Assembly: GCA_024516035.1 (NCBI GenBank)
Contig: CM044967.1
Location: 11,173,331-11,237,330 of the forward strand
Reading direction: 5' to 3'
DNA: 64,000 nucleotides
Source of the DNA: Bactericera cockerelli
Lineage: Eukaryota > Arthropoda > Insecta > Hemiptera > Triozidae
Part shown: positions 32,690 to 44,614 of the stretch, piece after piece
How the letters are laid out: the number at the start of each line of letters is the position of its first letter
Position numbering within the stretch: the first letter of the stretch is position 1
Program-made: the position numbers and the translations under genes
Notes under the pieces: generated by a model
What the model was told of the DNA's origin: nothing
The model's database searches: none
Seen by the model: only the letters and a program-made list of their open reading frames with translations

Positions 32690-33016
32690 TAATATTTGCG
32701 GCCCTGCGGCCGTGGAATGCGGCCGATTTCAACCAAAAGTTTCGTGGTTTGTCTGGTGTATAAAATTAATTTCCATACCAAATTTCAAGTCTCTATCCCT
32801 TACCGTTCTCGAGATATCCTGTTCACACACAGACACACAGACACACAGACACACACACAGACACACACACACACACACAGACAGACGCACGGACCAATGG
32901 CTGAAAACAACTTTTTTGGTATCCTGAGGCTATGATTCGTCCAGAAATGTGAAAACCTGGGTAGGTCAAATTTTCGACGAATACAATACTTTCCTTATTA
33001 TAGGATAAGGAAAGTA
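32690..33016 (+). repeat. Interspersed repeat with CA-rich core and terminal hairpin
   Basis: GCGGCCCTGCGGCCGTGG, CCAAATTTCAAGTCTCTATC, a CACACAGAC microsatellite, GGCTGAAAACAACTTTTTTG and ACGAATACAATACTTTCC occur in order. The end is a hairpin, ACTTTCCTTAT with ATAAGGAAAGT (32988-33015). A terminal fragment lies inverted at 37734-37780. The element type is not clear to me. Confidence 0.6.
32824..32888. repeat. CA/AGAC microsatellite
   Basis: Mixed ACAC and ACAG dinucleotide repeat of about 65 bases inside the repeat above. The reading frames across it are artefacts. Confidence 0.95.
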
Positions 33017-33198
33017 AAAAAAACATGTCTTATGAAATTGAAGATTTCCGGGGTGATCAGAAAATGACTAAAAAACTGCAAGAATAAAACTCGAAAACAA
33101 TATTAAATTTTCTGTCTCATTAAGAATATTAAATTAATTTTTAATTTTGATAAAAATCAATCGGGTAGCAAATTTTCCTCATCCCTTATAATCTAAAT

Positions 33199-33230
33199 CA
33201 GTACAAACAGAAAAATGAGAAGTTGTGCTA
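33199..33230 (+). repeat. Dispersed motif M (copy 6)
   Basis: CAGTACAAACAGAAAAATGA then GAAGTTGTGCTAC. Confidence 0.65.
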
Positions 33231-33834
33231 CAATGTTGTCTTATTGTGCTTCTTTACTTTATACTTATTGGTTAGGAACCATTTCTAGATATATCTAAGA
33301 ACTAAGAGGAAAAATAATCCTATAGGTACAGACTGTTGGAATATCAGCACTTTAGGATGAACAGCGTATTAGCACTTTAACATTATTTCCGTGCTGATCT
33401 GTCAGTCCAAATAAAGCGCTCACCTGGAGTGTCTATCTATATTCTAGAGTTAGGACTTTATTACTTTCAAGCATGATTAATGATCATACCGACAATAGAA
33501 TACGAAGCACCCAGCTTACTGAAAGGTATCTGAGTTCTGAGCTGTCAGTTCAGTAGTTCCACCTATTGTCACATTCAATTTGTGCTTCCTGACTGATGGT
33601 GTTTGTATTCTACTTGTTCTAGGGGTGATGGTGTTTTGATCAATGGTATTAGAGTGAGAAATCTAATCTGCTACTGTGATTTTTCTTGGGACTCTTTGTT
33701 ATCATACCCATGCTAATCTCAAGTAATGTAATGTAGAGTAATGTAACAATTACTCTAACCCTCCTCCCTAAAATCAATTTGCTTGGAAACTTAAGTCAAA
33801 CTACTGCTCTTTAACGTTAGGAGTTGCTGGTTTA
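33231..33834. other. No gene recognised
   Basis: Intron DNA with no splice-bounded exon or repeat that I can identify. Confidence 0.5.
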
Positions 33835-33952
33835 AGGGCTGAATTATAAAATAGAATTAAAGTCAAGATATTGCGCTGTCATTGGTTGAAACTTCCACTT
33901 GAGGGCGTGTCTGGCTTATCTTAACTTTAATCCTATTTCATAATTTGGCCCT
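33835..33952. mobile_element. MITE-A copy, 118 bp
   Basis: Ends AGGGCTGAATTATAAAATAG and (inverted) AGGGCCAAATTATGAAATAG; flanks TAA and TAG. The interior has GTCATTGGTTGAAACTTCCA and CTGGCTTATCTTAACTTTAA, the uninterrupted form of the site split by piggyBac at 7105. Confidence 0.88.
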
Positions 33953-34116
33953 AGGAGATTGAGCTACTGTGGTCAATTTGTGTATGGACTGGAGAACTTT
34001 CACGGAAAATCAGTTTTTGTACCAACATTCTATTTCACATAACTTGGAGAAGCAAGGTGTCTATTCCCTCAACTAAACGTTGTAGCGTATTGAATCCGAT
34101 CACAGAGTTTAGTTCA

Positions 34117-34200
34117 CCTCAGTAGTTCGGTCGTGGCACCTTAGAACTCGTAACCTGAAGGTCAATGTTTCGATTCCCATTCTTGGTGAATTTTAATAAG
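34117..34200 (+). mobile_element. Decayed SINE-3-like tRNA head
   Basis: CACCTCAGTAGTTCGGTCGT, CGTAACCTGAAGGTC and GTTTCGATTCCC are in SINE-3 order but diverged. Confidence 0.5.
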
Positions 34201-34377
34201 TTTGGTTTATTTTGACATCACTTTTTGAATCAACATACATATTTGGGCAACCTGTAGTCCTAGTGTATATTACGGTGATCGCTACCAGCATACCACCTAT
34301 AATACGCTACCGTCTCAACTTCTCACCTCAACTTCTTGTTTTACTATATTTATGTATAGTATGTATATTGTATACTA

Positions 34378-34690
34378 AGCCTCCGTGTCGTAATGGTTGT
34401 GACTACTGCCCGTAGTCCAGAGATTCCGAGTTCGATACCCGGTTGGGGCAGACATGTCGAGAAAATTCTGTTTGGTATGGACAGGTTAATGTGGGTAGCT
34501 GGTACGACTCCCAGCGAATAAAGGGTAACACCTCGACCTGATCAGGACGTTAAAACCATAGAGAATCGTTGGCGTTAGGAAGGGCATCGAGACGTAAAAA
34601 ACGTGCTCCACCCAACCAACCTCAACCATGAGGTTGAACAATGACGACCCCAATAGTAACATAAGCTAATATGGGATGAAGTGTATTCAT
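34378..34690 (+). mobile_element. tRNA-derived SINE, family SINE-4
   Basis: Head: GCCTCCGTGTCGTAATGGTT and GAGTTCGATACCCGG (B box). A long body follows: GGACAGGTTAATGTGGGTAG, AATCGTTGGCGTTAGGAAGG, CCAACCTCAACCATGAGG, CATAAGCTAATATGGGATG. About 310 bp. Truncated copies at 47840 (plus) and 44385 (minus) share the body. Confidence 0.85.
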
Positions 34691-36060
34691 CTAGAACATA
34701 TTTGAATAAGGACTAGGTATCTTGATCTTGCATCTAGCTGAAATATGTACCGGTACCTACATTTATCTCTTACTTAAAAGTCATCTGTCATTTAGATTTC
34801 TAGGTTTGCCTACCCGCATTTGAATAAGTTCTTTGTTTTCTTACACGAAAATAATTACTTCTTTTCAAATCGTAAAACTATGAATAAAGCCCATCCCTTG
34901 ATAATGCAGAATATAACCACATAGGTAGTAAACAAAGTTATTATGCGGGGTAAGTCGTGGTCTTTCGACTGTGGCTAATTTCGTTAGTAATAATTTTAAT
35001 TCAAGGATGAGTTTTGTTGTTAATACATAGATAGGTAGGGCGTTGTTCATATTTGTATTTTATGTTGCTTATGAGAATGGAATCCTCACTGACCTCAGTA
35101 CCTCAAACGGGCGGTGGTTCGAAATCCAAGTACGGATAATTTTAGTGAGGCGGACCGAAGCAGTTGTGACGTCTTCAAGATCGTGATTTTACAGTTGAAA
35201 GTAATTAAATGAAGTACATGTAAAAATTATGCACCATATTTTTGAGGTTTGACGTCATCAGTAATTACAGCGCTGGAAGAGCGGGATATCCTCTTAATCA
35301 AAACTGTCTGCAAGAGTTTCTCTTTCTTCGGATTTATTTTGAAATGTGATGTGATTTTTACCCTCACTAAATCATGAACTTCCAACGTAAATTATCGATG
35401 GGTATCCCATCATATTTATTAGATTGCTCAAGGTTTGTCGTGTTCTTATTTGGCTGATGTATTCAGGCAAATATACATATTTCTCAAAGTTAACATTTTC
35501 TTATCAAATGAATTTATAAATTACGAATTTGAGAGCGAATTTTTCGTTGGAAATAGCCAATATTCACAAGCGCAAACTGAACACAATGTGACAATGCTGG
35601 AAAAATTTCCGAAACCTAGTTTTTAGAATTATTTGACTTTTCTCAAATATTGAGGTCACAAAAATAGGCCTGTTCAAAATATACCTACGTATAGGTAGAT
35701 AAACTTGATTTCTGAAGAGTCAGAAATAGGTACATTAATACCAATAGAACTGATTCATGAAAATGTGGAGTAAGGTCACTGGAATCGATATTTTACATCC
35801 ATATTAATTACATAGGTACGCGTCTAAAGTTCAAGTTTTGCCTATCGGCGAGGTGTTTAGTAGGAGAAAAATTAAGATAAATCTGGAGGAGAAACAAGAT
35901 TGAAAAAATGAGGACATTTAGGAGAAAAGGGTCGGAAAAAAATTCAAAAAGGAGATTTTGAAAAGTGAAATCAATATTATTGAAACGTAACTAATGTAAT
36001 TATAGCAAAAACAGATCAGTAAAAACAGATATATATTATGTTTTAATATATTTTAACAAC
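34691..36060. other. Mostly unassigned; one SINE-3-like relic
   Basis: At about 35085-35165 CTGACCTCAGTACCTCAAAC and GGTGGTTCGAAATCC resemble a decayed SINE-3 head. The rest is AT-rich with no supported feature. Confidence 0.45.
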
Positions 36061-36215
36061 CGACCTCAGTAGCTTGATCGATAGGGGACGGACTTGTAAT
36101 CTGGAGGTCGTTGGTTCAAGTCCCAAGTTAAGCAAAAAATTAGTAAAGGGAGTTTCAGTTGTGATATCACTATTGCGATTAACATAAATATGTTAACTTT
36201 AAATTAAAATAATAA
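36061..36215 (+). mobile_element. SINE-3 copy
   Basis: CCGACCTCAGTAGCTTGATC, GACTTGTAATCTGGAGGTC, GGTTCAAGTCCCAAG, AATTAGTAAAGGGAGTTTC and an (AATAATAAT) end. Confidence 0.85.
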
Positions 36216-36970
36216 TAACCTATTGATCCAACTTACTCACACCTCACAATGTTGAACGAGTAAGGAGTGTTTCCTGAGAATATTAGTTGAAATTCAAATA
36301 TATAAGGATGTTCTTACCAACTTACCTCCGGTAAATAATGAAATGAAGTAAGATTTAGTTTGTTTTCAGAAATTGGTTCAAGGTCTACTGATCAGTAAGT
36401 TTCGTGTTATAAAATCTAATTGGAAAGAGTGAATCTACCGAGATTGCATTGTATGCTTGTTTTTCCATTTTAAAACAACATAACCTGTAATTAGTTAAAT
36501 AATACGTAATTATCATTGGGATTACTGGATCTGGACAAAACCCAGTTTGCCACCACCGATCATGCGACAGGAATTTCTGTGGAAAACTTCACAGAATTTT
36601 TCACACGCATAGGGAATGACTTGTCTCTGAGAGTGAAGGAACTCTGATGTCTCATCTATACAGGGTATATTGTATCCATTGAAATCATTTTACTGAAACA
36701 AGAATAATTTATTGTTTGAAGTACAAATATTGGAGAGACGAATAATATCTAAGTTGTTTGCATAAAATATTGGTTTTTTAGTCTTCCTGAAAGTGTCATT
36801 TTTCTCAATGGAAGCATCAAATTGCTTGAAACGCTGTTTTTCCTACAAAATTGAGATTGGTTATAATGTCAGTTTCAAGAATTTGAAACGAAAACACTGC
36901 AACTTAAGCTGAGCAATCTAAGGGAAAAGGACATCACTTCTCTTTAATTTCATGAGTTTGATTTTCCAAT
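36216..36970. other. No gene recognised
   Basis: AT-rich intron DNA; a lone TACAGGGTATATTG word at about 36660 resembles a TA-element end but has no partner. Confidence 0.5.
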
Positions 36971-37060
36971 ATCAGCTATACTATGAGCCATGGCATCTAG
37001 ACTCTAGGAGGCTACATCAGCTATACTATGAGCCATGGCATCTAGACTCTAGGACGCTAC
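36971..37060. repeat. 45-bp tandem duplication
   Basis: Two units of ATCAGCTATACTATGAGCCA... starting at 36971 and 37016, differing at one base (AGGAGG against AGGACG). Confidence 0.95.
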
Positions 37061-38532
37061 AGTCCAATGTCTAGTGTACAAACCAAGGTAAAGCTAATTG
37101 AATTGTATAAAGTTTAGCAAAATTACTCTTGTTAGTCGGGATACTGAGATTGTATCATGTGTATACAGACACCAAGGATTCTTGCTTAAATTGGATAGCT
37201 ATCATCCGAATGATGTATTTACTTCTCTATAGACTCTGGACTATTAAGGTCACTCACTGTCCAAGTGAAGGTTCAGTAAGCGCGGCAAGTCAAAACGCTA
37301 TCTTTATTTCCTTACTTGGTTTTCAACGTTGCCAAAAAAAAAAAAAAAAAAAAAAAAAAAAACGTTGCCAAAATATTCAAACAATATCATAGAAGTAAAT
37401 CTAATTTTGGGTTTTATTGCCATGATTCGTCCCACTCCGTCCTATATTTTGTGAACAATTACCATCCCAACCCCTAACTCGGGAAACTGGTTGGAAGATA
37501 TTTAAACAGTTTCCTACAAATAGATCAAGATTTTGAAAGTATTTCCAAATGATTGACTGTCTCATTTAAATTGAGACAAAGCGAAGAATAAAAATTGTAC
37601 CTGCTTCAGAATTTTTCACTTGGTTCCTAACAAGTCAAACAAAAATACTTCGATTACGTAAGACTTTTGTCGGTACAAAATTCTGATTGTAACAGACCGT
37701 TGTGTCTACTTACCGAATGTTAAAGTGAATTATTACTTCCCTTATCCTATAATAAGGAAAGTATTGTATTCTTCGAAAAAAAAATCTAATGGGATTGGTA
37801 TAATGGGACTACATGTGCAAGCACTGACAATCGTCGGTACTGCCTGCGAGAGTACTGATTGGTTTTCCATCAGTATCATTGATTCTGTTTGTTTTTATTC
37901 CTGAAGGATAAGGTTGAAGAGGATTATTGTAAGAACTAATTATATAAATTAATTCAAATGACTAATTATTATGATTAAGAATTCGCAGTTCGCAGGTCAA
38001 ATTAAATGAATTACTCAACGGAAAAGGGAAACTAATTTTATTCAATTGTAGAATTCCTCTAAGTATAAATGAAATGTCCGATAGACGAAATTAAATAAAT
38101 TAAAAATCTTATAATTAATTACTAAAATTTTGTTCTATGCGCAAATTTAATTGCAAAGAAATGAATTTCCTTTTGACAGTTTCCTTAGTCATTTCAATTA
38201 CTAATCTTTTCAGCAATAAGGTGTCCAAAGAACGTGTAAAAGCGATTTAGTTTTGATTTGGTTTGTATAGAAATATATGATGGCCATGATAATATTGTCT
38301 TCTTCTTTTGGGACGAGCACACAAGCTATCACTCCCTGTGTAATTGTACTTCGAACCTTCATAATAATTATATATTCAGCTAAGAATCTATCAGAGTAGA
38401 TGACTTTATCTGCTATCAGATTGATCAAAAGGTAGAGGACCTGTTCATACATACAGTTTCAACCCATGAGATCATCAGCTCAATCAGATATTAAATCTGT
38501 TATAACAACAATAAATTGAAGATCAGCTAAGC
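37061..38532. other. Mostly unassigned intron DNA
   Basis: Holds the poly(A) insertion (37325) and, at 37734-37780, an inverted end of the hairpin-ended repeat seen at 32690 (CTTATCCTATAATAAGGAAA, GTATTGTATTCTTCG). No exon is seen. Confidence 0.5.
37325..37369 (+). mobile_element. Poly(A)-only insertion with target duplication
   Basis: AACGTTGCC occurs directly before and directly after a pure run of about 27-29 A. This is what target-primed insertion of nothing but a poly(A) tail would leave. Confidence 0.7.
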
Positions 38533-39074
38533 AAAGAATAAATCGTCTGAGAACGCAAGATAGTCTAAACTATATCAGTTCATATCTTAGAAAACCAGGT
38601 ATAAATTGAAAACCTGGTTCTGGAGATTGAAATAAAATCGTCTGAGAACGCAAGATAGTCTAAACTCTCTAAACTATATCAGTTCATAAATATCTTGGAA
38701 AACCAGGTATAAATTGAAAATCTGGTTCTGGAGATTGAAATAAAATCGTCTGAGAACGCAAGATAGTCTAAACCAGCGGTCGGCAACCTGGGGTCCGCGA
38801 GAGCTAAATTGGGGGTCCGCGAAGCCATTTCAGGATTTAAAAAAAGAAGAAGAAAAATAGCTCATGAACTTGAATCATAAATAGTCCGAAGTACCCTACT
38901 TCCCCCTAACTCTCTCTGTCTAGCTTTGTAATGTGGGGGTCCCTTAAAAGAAATCGAGATAAGCTAGGGGTCCGCGTAGTTCAAAAGGTTGCCGACCGCT
39001 GGTCTAAACTATATCAGTTCATAAATATCTTGGAAAACCAGGTATAAATTGAAAACCTAGTTCTGGAGATTGAT
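38533..39074. repeat. Three-unit tandem repeat, third unit split by a MITE
   Basis: AATCGTCTGAGAACGCAAGA starts at 38541, 38636 and 38744, each followed by CTATATCAGTTCATA, AAAACCAGGTATAAATTG and GGTTCTGGAGATTGA. Unit 2 carries an extra TCTCTAAA. Unit 3 is interrupted by the hAT MITE and resumes at 39002. Confidence 0.93.
38774..39001. mobile_element. hAT MITE, 228 bp
   Basis: Ends CAGCGGTCGGCAACCTGGGG and the inverse (...AAGGTTGCCGACCGCTG), with the identical 8-mer GTCTAAAC on both sides (38766-38773, 39002-39009). GGGGTCCGCG recurs inside. It encodes nothing. Confidence 0.97.
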
Positions 39075-39434
39075 GAGTTCGACATTCTTACAAGATCATA
39101 ATATGTATAAAAAAACTCATTTACTTTATTATTTAATTATTTTCATTACCAACATCCATAGTGACAGAGCGTGCAGCGTGCGTGTCGACAACGAGTGAAA
39201 ACCTCTGGCCTAATGATACCAATTTCTCGAAATGCAGAAACTCCTTTATTTCCTTCGTTCGTACACGAGACGTGAGATCAGAGGTCGAGAACTAATTATT
39301 TCAAGTGTTACTCAATCACCAGTTAACAATTACAATGACTCAGGAACTGGTAGCATTCGACAATGAGTTGCGTATGTTGTCATTTCCACAAAGACTTCTG
39401 AGGTATGCAGATTCGTTTTGCTCAAACACCTTGT

Positions 39435-39498
39435 AATAATAATAATAATATCGCCTTATTTATACTGTCCGATTAGGACTATTAAAGTCCCATTGTAC
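39435..39498 (-). mobile_element. SINE-1 3' fragment, inverted
   Basis: (AAT)n then ATCGCCTTATTTATACTGTC and AGGACTATTAAAGTCCCATT, the inverse of the SINE-1 end. Confidence 0.8.
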
Positions 39499-39800
39499 TG
39501 TGTCCACTCATTAAATATTCGATTTGTATTTCCCGCAGGAACCCTCGGAAGGAAATGGACAATTACAGGTAACCTCCATTTCTAGGTTCGAGTTTTTCCA
39601 AGAGAAAATTAGCAAACAGGTGGCCGGCCGGTTAAGATCGGTGAGCAACGCACAGTCTACCAGCCCTCGGTCGTGATTTGGCCCATGGTTACACGCGGTG
39701 ACTTTTAATATGTACCTACAAGGCTTTGCGTAATGATTTCACTGAATAAGATTGGGGAAGTTGGAAGGATTTTATTCAGTTTTTCCTATATCCATTTATA

Positions 39801-40013
39801 TGTCCCGGTAGCTCAGTGGTAAAGGCGGCATTCTGTGAATCCAGAGATTCCAGAGGTCGTGGGTTCGAAACCCAGCCGGGACATGACAAGTTATCCTCCC
39901 ATTTGGGATTTTTACCACATAATAATATGTCTTGGGCTTACTGCTGAAATAAGGGGACTTTAATAGTCTTAATCGGGTAGTATAAATAAGGCGATATTAT
40001 TATTATTATTATT
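39801..40013 (+). mobile_element. SINE-1, best-preserved copy
   Basis: TAGCTCAGTGG (A box), GGTTCGAAACC (B box), perfect GTCCCGG/CCGGGAC acceptor pairing, full body and a long (ATT)n tail. The tRNA-like head is about 81 bases, longer than a normal tRNA because of extra bases in the anticodon region, so this is not a tRNA gene. Confidence 0.95.
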
Positions 40014-41309
40014 AATTATTCAATTATTGTGTGCTTTGATTCTGTTTTCAAGGAAAACAATATAACAGGATCTTTGTTTGACGAAGAATTTACCACATTG
40101 TTTTGAATCTGTCATGAACATTAAGTGTTTCCAGGGTCTGAGAATCGTCCATTGTTAAACCCTCTCTACCTCTACTCTGCCGATATAGTAATGATTCCGA
40201 TGGTTAACAGGTTTATTTTTAACTTGAACATACTCAAGCACACTAATGTTTGAAGTTACAGAAAATTTACTACTTTACTAAGAATTTTAGTTACATAAAA
40301 AAATTGTGAATTTATAAATGGCAAATTTCATAATATCAATATCAAAATGACCTGAGAAAAATGATACGAAAAACCTGGTGTAAAAATGAACTGCAGTGCT
40401 TGCTGGAACTTGGTCTGACGCATTGCCGTGAACTGACATCTATTTAATTAGGAAAATTGGTATGCCTATATGCTGCAGACGTGTATGATGTCGGAATGAG
40501 GTTATTTGGCTGAAAATTGGAAAAGGCCAAGAGATCTTTTATGAATCTTAGCGCTCTACAAAATCTAAACAAGGAGGTGCAATGTTGAGTCCAATGGACT
40601 ATAGTAGTCAAATCTTAGGGTGAGTATATCAGTGGCATTAAACAGGGTGATAAAACACTAATCAGCTGATTATTAGTATTGGAGAGTTTATCAATGGCAT
40701 AATTAACGACAGTACAAATACTACTGGAAGTTGACCGTTGACAAAAATTAATCGTGGATTAAATAAAGACAGTTGATTAGTTTGATAATTGAAAAACGCC
40801 CTCTTAATCTTTTTCTCTTGACAACTTTAATCCGATTTCATTCGTAGAAAATCCAGAGAAGTGATAGAAGAACAAATACACACTAAAAGTCAAACTGTTC
40901 AAAAAGTCGATACTGGACCTTCACTGATTCAAAGTTCACTCTGTGGGGTCGTTGGTTGAAAAATAGCCACAACCAGGAAAAAGAGGACAAACCGGAAATT
41001 GTAAAAGAAAATTTATTGATGTTTAGCATAGGTACAAAACGTTAAAATTTTGTTAAAATTCTTTAAATTCGTTTGGTTCCAGATATTCATTCATAAGAGA
41101 GGTCAGGGATGATACAAAGACGATATACACGCAGTAAATCATTTAAATTTTGATAATAATAATGGCAATAGCCCACAGCAGTATTGTCGCGGAAGTTAGG
41201 TATGACGTTATTAAAGTTATGGGGAAAACCAAGCGCCTATAATAATTTTGAACATTTTAGGAAGAAAAGGGAAAGTTTAGGAGAAATCGTATTTGATCTT
41301 TTATTATTA
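40014..41309. other. No gene recognised
   Basis: AT-rich intron DNA, no exon or repeat end identified. Confidence 0.5.
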
Positions 41310-41461
41310 GATATTAAAGTTATCATAATTGTGTCAATCAACTACGTGATATCACATCTATTCAAACTCTCTTTACTAAATTTACGCTGAAACCCGGACT
41401 TGAACCACCGACCTCCAGGTTACAAGTCCGCCGCCTTATTGGTCAAGCTACTGAGGTCGAT
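41310..41461 (-). mobile_element. SINE-3 copy, inverted
   Basis: Inverse of CGACCTCAGTAGCTTGACCA, GGAGGTCGGTGGTTCAAGTC and TAAATTTAGTAAAGAGAG; ends toward GTTGATTGACACAATTATG. Confidence 0.88.
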
Positions 41462-41829
41462 ATAGATATTATTATTATTATTATTAGAATAGAGTTTTTC
41501 TAAGCAATTTCATCCGTGACGTAAGAAACAACATGAACTTAGTAAGTTCAACTTACACAGAGATTCCCCACATAATTCTTATAATAAGTTTATGAGAACC
41601 TAGTATATCTTCTCAGGGTGCAATTTCAGTATCTTGTAGGTAGACTAAGTAGACATCCTATTAGTGTGTGAGGTATAATAGGTTTACAAATAACATTGAA
41701 CTTTTGAACCTTTGAACTTGATGAACGTAATATGTACGTTGTAATAATAGTTTGTTATCATTATTATTTTATTTATATGTATACCAAAAGGTAAAACTGA
41801 AAATATTTTAAGCAACAAATATAGTACCA

Positions 41830-42085
41830 TCTCTATATATAAAACAGAAAAAAGGACTACCTACCTACCTACCTACCTACCTATGTTTGTTTGTTTGTCC
41901 GGAGTTGTTTAGCCAAAACGGTAAGAGATAGCGAAAAATGTCTCAGAATTGACCCCCCCAAAACCATTATCGCTTTGTCCAGAAAAATTAGAAAAAGTCC
42001 AAAAAGGCATTGCTGTCCAGCAGTACGGCCATGCCTTAGTAAATTTGAAATTTAGTCCCGTTGCAAAGCACGGGCAAACGGCTAG
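41830..42085 (+). mobile_element. Short non-autonomous Helitron
   Basis: Begins TCTCTATATATAAAAC after an A, ends with hairpin CCCGTTGC...GCACGGG, then AAACGG and CTAG before a T: the 5'-TC, 3'-hairpin-CTAG, A/T target arrangement of Helitrons. Inside are (CTAC)7, GTTTGTTTGTTTGTCC and GGTAAGAGATAGCGAAAAAT. The last word recurs at 44937-44957, suggesting a broken relative there. It encodes nothing. Confidence 0.85.
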
Positions 42086-43174
42086 TCATTCATATAGTAC
42101 CATTAAATACGATTGCAATATTTTCCAAAAAAACTGAAATCTTTCTGTCAAATTCTGAAAGATTGAGGTTTCGGAACTCACGAAATTCTACCCCAACATG
42201 TTTGTGAGGTTTTTTTGGACCTCGCGACATTCATTGCAATTATAAATACAACTGCCCGTGTAGTACTAAAAAGTCCTTTTATACCAGAAGTTTAAACAAA
42301 GTCTACAAATAATATAATGAACAAATAATAGGTCTTATAATTACAGACATGCTGGGATTCACTATGAGTGAAGACATGTATTAGTCCTAATCGGTGTTCA
42401 TTTCCGTAGGATAAAAATCCAAGATTTTGTCAGATATCAGATATTTCATATATTTTTCCGAGTCCTTTTTTCCTGTTTGTGATTTAATCATTTTCTAGCT
42501 CACATATTGTTCATATATTTTCTCCGTATACCCAAAACACCCCAACTTCTCCTCCTGAACAGACGTACTTTGCTAGGACATTTTTTTTCACTATTTCTAT
42601 GGAACATTCGTTTCCCGTGTGTCTAAATAAAGCACTTTAACCACTGTAGTTACCTAGGTAATATAGATAATTTCTAACTGCGTTGCTCACTGCCATAAGC
42701 TCACAGGCTACATAAAGCACTGCTCAGTACCTGTGCTTACATAATTAGACATTCATCCTTGAACTTACGTCACTCCTCGAACAGAAATATATTAGACAAA
42801 TTAAAATATAAAATAATTACACTCCTTAGAGCTCTCTAATTTTCCTCTGCCTAATGAACAACTATGAGCACCTTACAGAGCTCATATTGAAAATTAATTC
42901 TACAATTTCCAAAGGAAGAATGTGGTAATGTCCGTTATTAACTTTTTATCTCGGAGGGGGGAAAAATTGGTGTGAACTTCACATGACTTTCAGTTACCAA
43001 ATGCAAAATAAGGACATGGACAAATACCACAATAGCGCATGCCACTTATTATTTATTTATGTGTATGATTTTATTTGTGGTGAAGCACCATTTTTGTGGG
43101 TAACACAGCATTACTAAGAGCCTCCTGTACTTTTTGAATTCTATTATATTAATTTCTTTTTACTCTGATAATTC
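42086..43174. other. No gene recognised
   Basis: AT-rich intron DNA without exon or repeat ends that I can support. Confidence 0.5.
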
Positions 43175-43352
43175 CACCGCACTGGTCGTTACTCATACAA
43201 GTTACTACTCATTTTTCCTCACGAGGTATAAGTGGACCCCTAACATCCAAGTAAAGAGCAGAAAAATTCCTGACCCGCTGGGAATTGAACCCAGGTCACC
43301 ATGCGTGCAATGCCTAGCGCGCTAACTCACTCTGCCACGGTGACTACTTTTT
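43175..43352 (-). mobile_element. SINE-2, well preserved, inverted
   Basis: Inverse of GTCACCGTGGCAGAGTGAG (A-box side), GGTGACCTGGGTTCAATTCC (B box), GAGGAAAAATGAGTAGTAAC and CGACCAGTGCGGTGGAAT. Confidence 0.9.
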
Positions 43353-43621
43353 ATTTATTTATATTAAATACTAGTAAGTATAGGTAGCTAGTAGAAAGAG
43401 AATTTTTAAATATGAGACACATAACAATCCGATTGGACTATCTTTAGATTGGATACCATCTAATGTATGAATTTTTCCTCAATATATATGTTCCCATCAA
43501 AATGACATGTCATAATTATGACTCATCTTTTTTTTATGGCTTTATCGGCAGGATTCTCACACTGTGAGCTCTTCCACCCAACCGATGTGAGCTCTTTCAC
43601 CCAACCGATAGTCATAGTACA

Positions 43622-43682
43622 CAATATCGCCTTATTTATAATGTCCGATGAGGACTAATGAGTTCACTTCTTCCAGTAGTGT
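43622..43682 (-). mobile_element. SINE-1 3' fragment, inverted
   Basis: ATATCGCCTTATTTATAATG, then GATGAGGACTAATGAG. A 24-base duplication (GTGAGCTCTTYCACCCAACC) lies just before it at about 43566-43612. Confidence 0.75.
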
Positions 43683-44384
43683 TTACTGAGTTATGCACCT
43701 GTGTGCTACCTCAAAAGTTCTTTTGAAGTTAAGACATTTTCGTGTCTCTTAAAAAAATACGTGTATTTCAATAAATTATTATTCTATGCTAACGAATAGG
43801 TACCAGTGTCTTTTAGAGCTTGATCCTTACAACAGTGATCACTGATCATGCTGGACAACCTTGAGATTTCTACGGTTTGGAGTTGTTTTGCAATCTCCGG
43901 TTCACTGAATTGAAACAAGATACGTGCTGGAAGAATTTCTGCAGGATGGAACATCTTTCAATAATAATTTTATTTAAGATGAATGAGTGTATCTGTGCAA
44001 AAATTCAGGTTCCTTTTTATGTTTCTCAAGAGTACTCACAAGTCCACCGCAGAAATTTTCAAGTGTTATTTTTCATGGTTTTTGTATGCTATAGAATAAA
44101 TTAAATAATATGTGAACGAAAAATATGTTAGAAATCTAAATATAAGAATAGGTACATTTTTATATACCTATATATTTTTATGCCTTTTTTTAACTATGAA
44201 AGAAGTTCTTTTAACGAGCTAAGTCCTCCTCTATGGGTTGTCAACCTATTTTAAATGCAAAAGGCAATAAAGCAATAATAAAGCAATTAAGGGAGAAGTT
44301 CTGCGTCATTACCATACGATCTCACTGATGAATAGTTGATATTATTATTATTCTTCTTTCACTTTGCCTTTTACCAAACTTACT

Positions 44385-44580
44385 GTGGGTCGGCATCGGC
44401 CAACCTTTTCCCTATTGTTGAGGTTGGTTCGTTCTGCCACTCCTACTTCCACCTTTTACGGCTGGATGCCCTTCCTAACGCAAACCCTAATAAGGGCGCC
44501 AACGATTTGAGTTATTGTATTTTGGCCTAACATGGCTGGTCGCTGGTGCTGTTTAACACCCCCCAGCGAGAATATAATTA
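44385..44580 (-). mobile_element. SINE-4, truncated, inverted
   Basis: Inverse landmarks GGGTCGGCATCGGCCAACC, GAGGTTGGTTCGTTCTGCC, GGATGCCCTTCCTAACGC and CCCCCCAGCGAG match the SINE-4 body; the tRNA head is missing. Confidence 0.75.
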
Positions 44581-44614
44581 GCTACCTATTACACTTGTAT
44601 AATGAATTCACAAA

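Noticed and set aside
32616..33026. Coding frames across the CA repeat
   Set aside because: They arise from the microsatellite and exist on both strands.
39801..39882. tRNA gene
   Set aside because: Head is about 81 bases with extra bases in the anticodon arm and is followed by the SINE-1 body and (ATT)n tail; it is a SINE.
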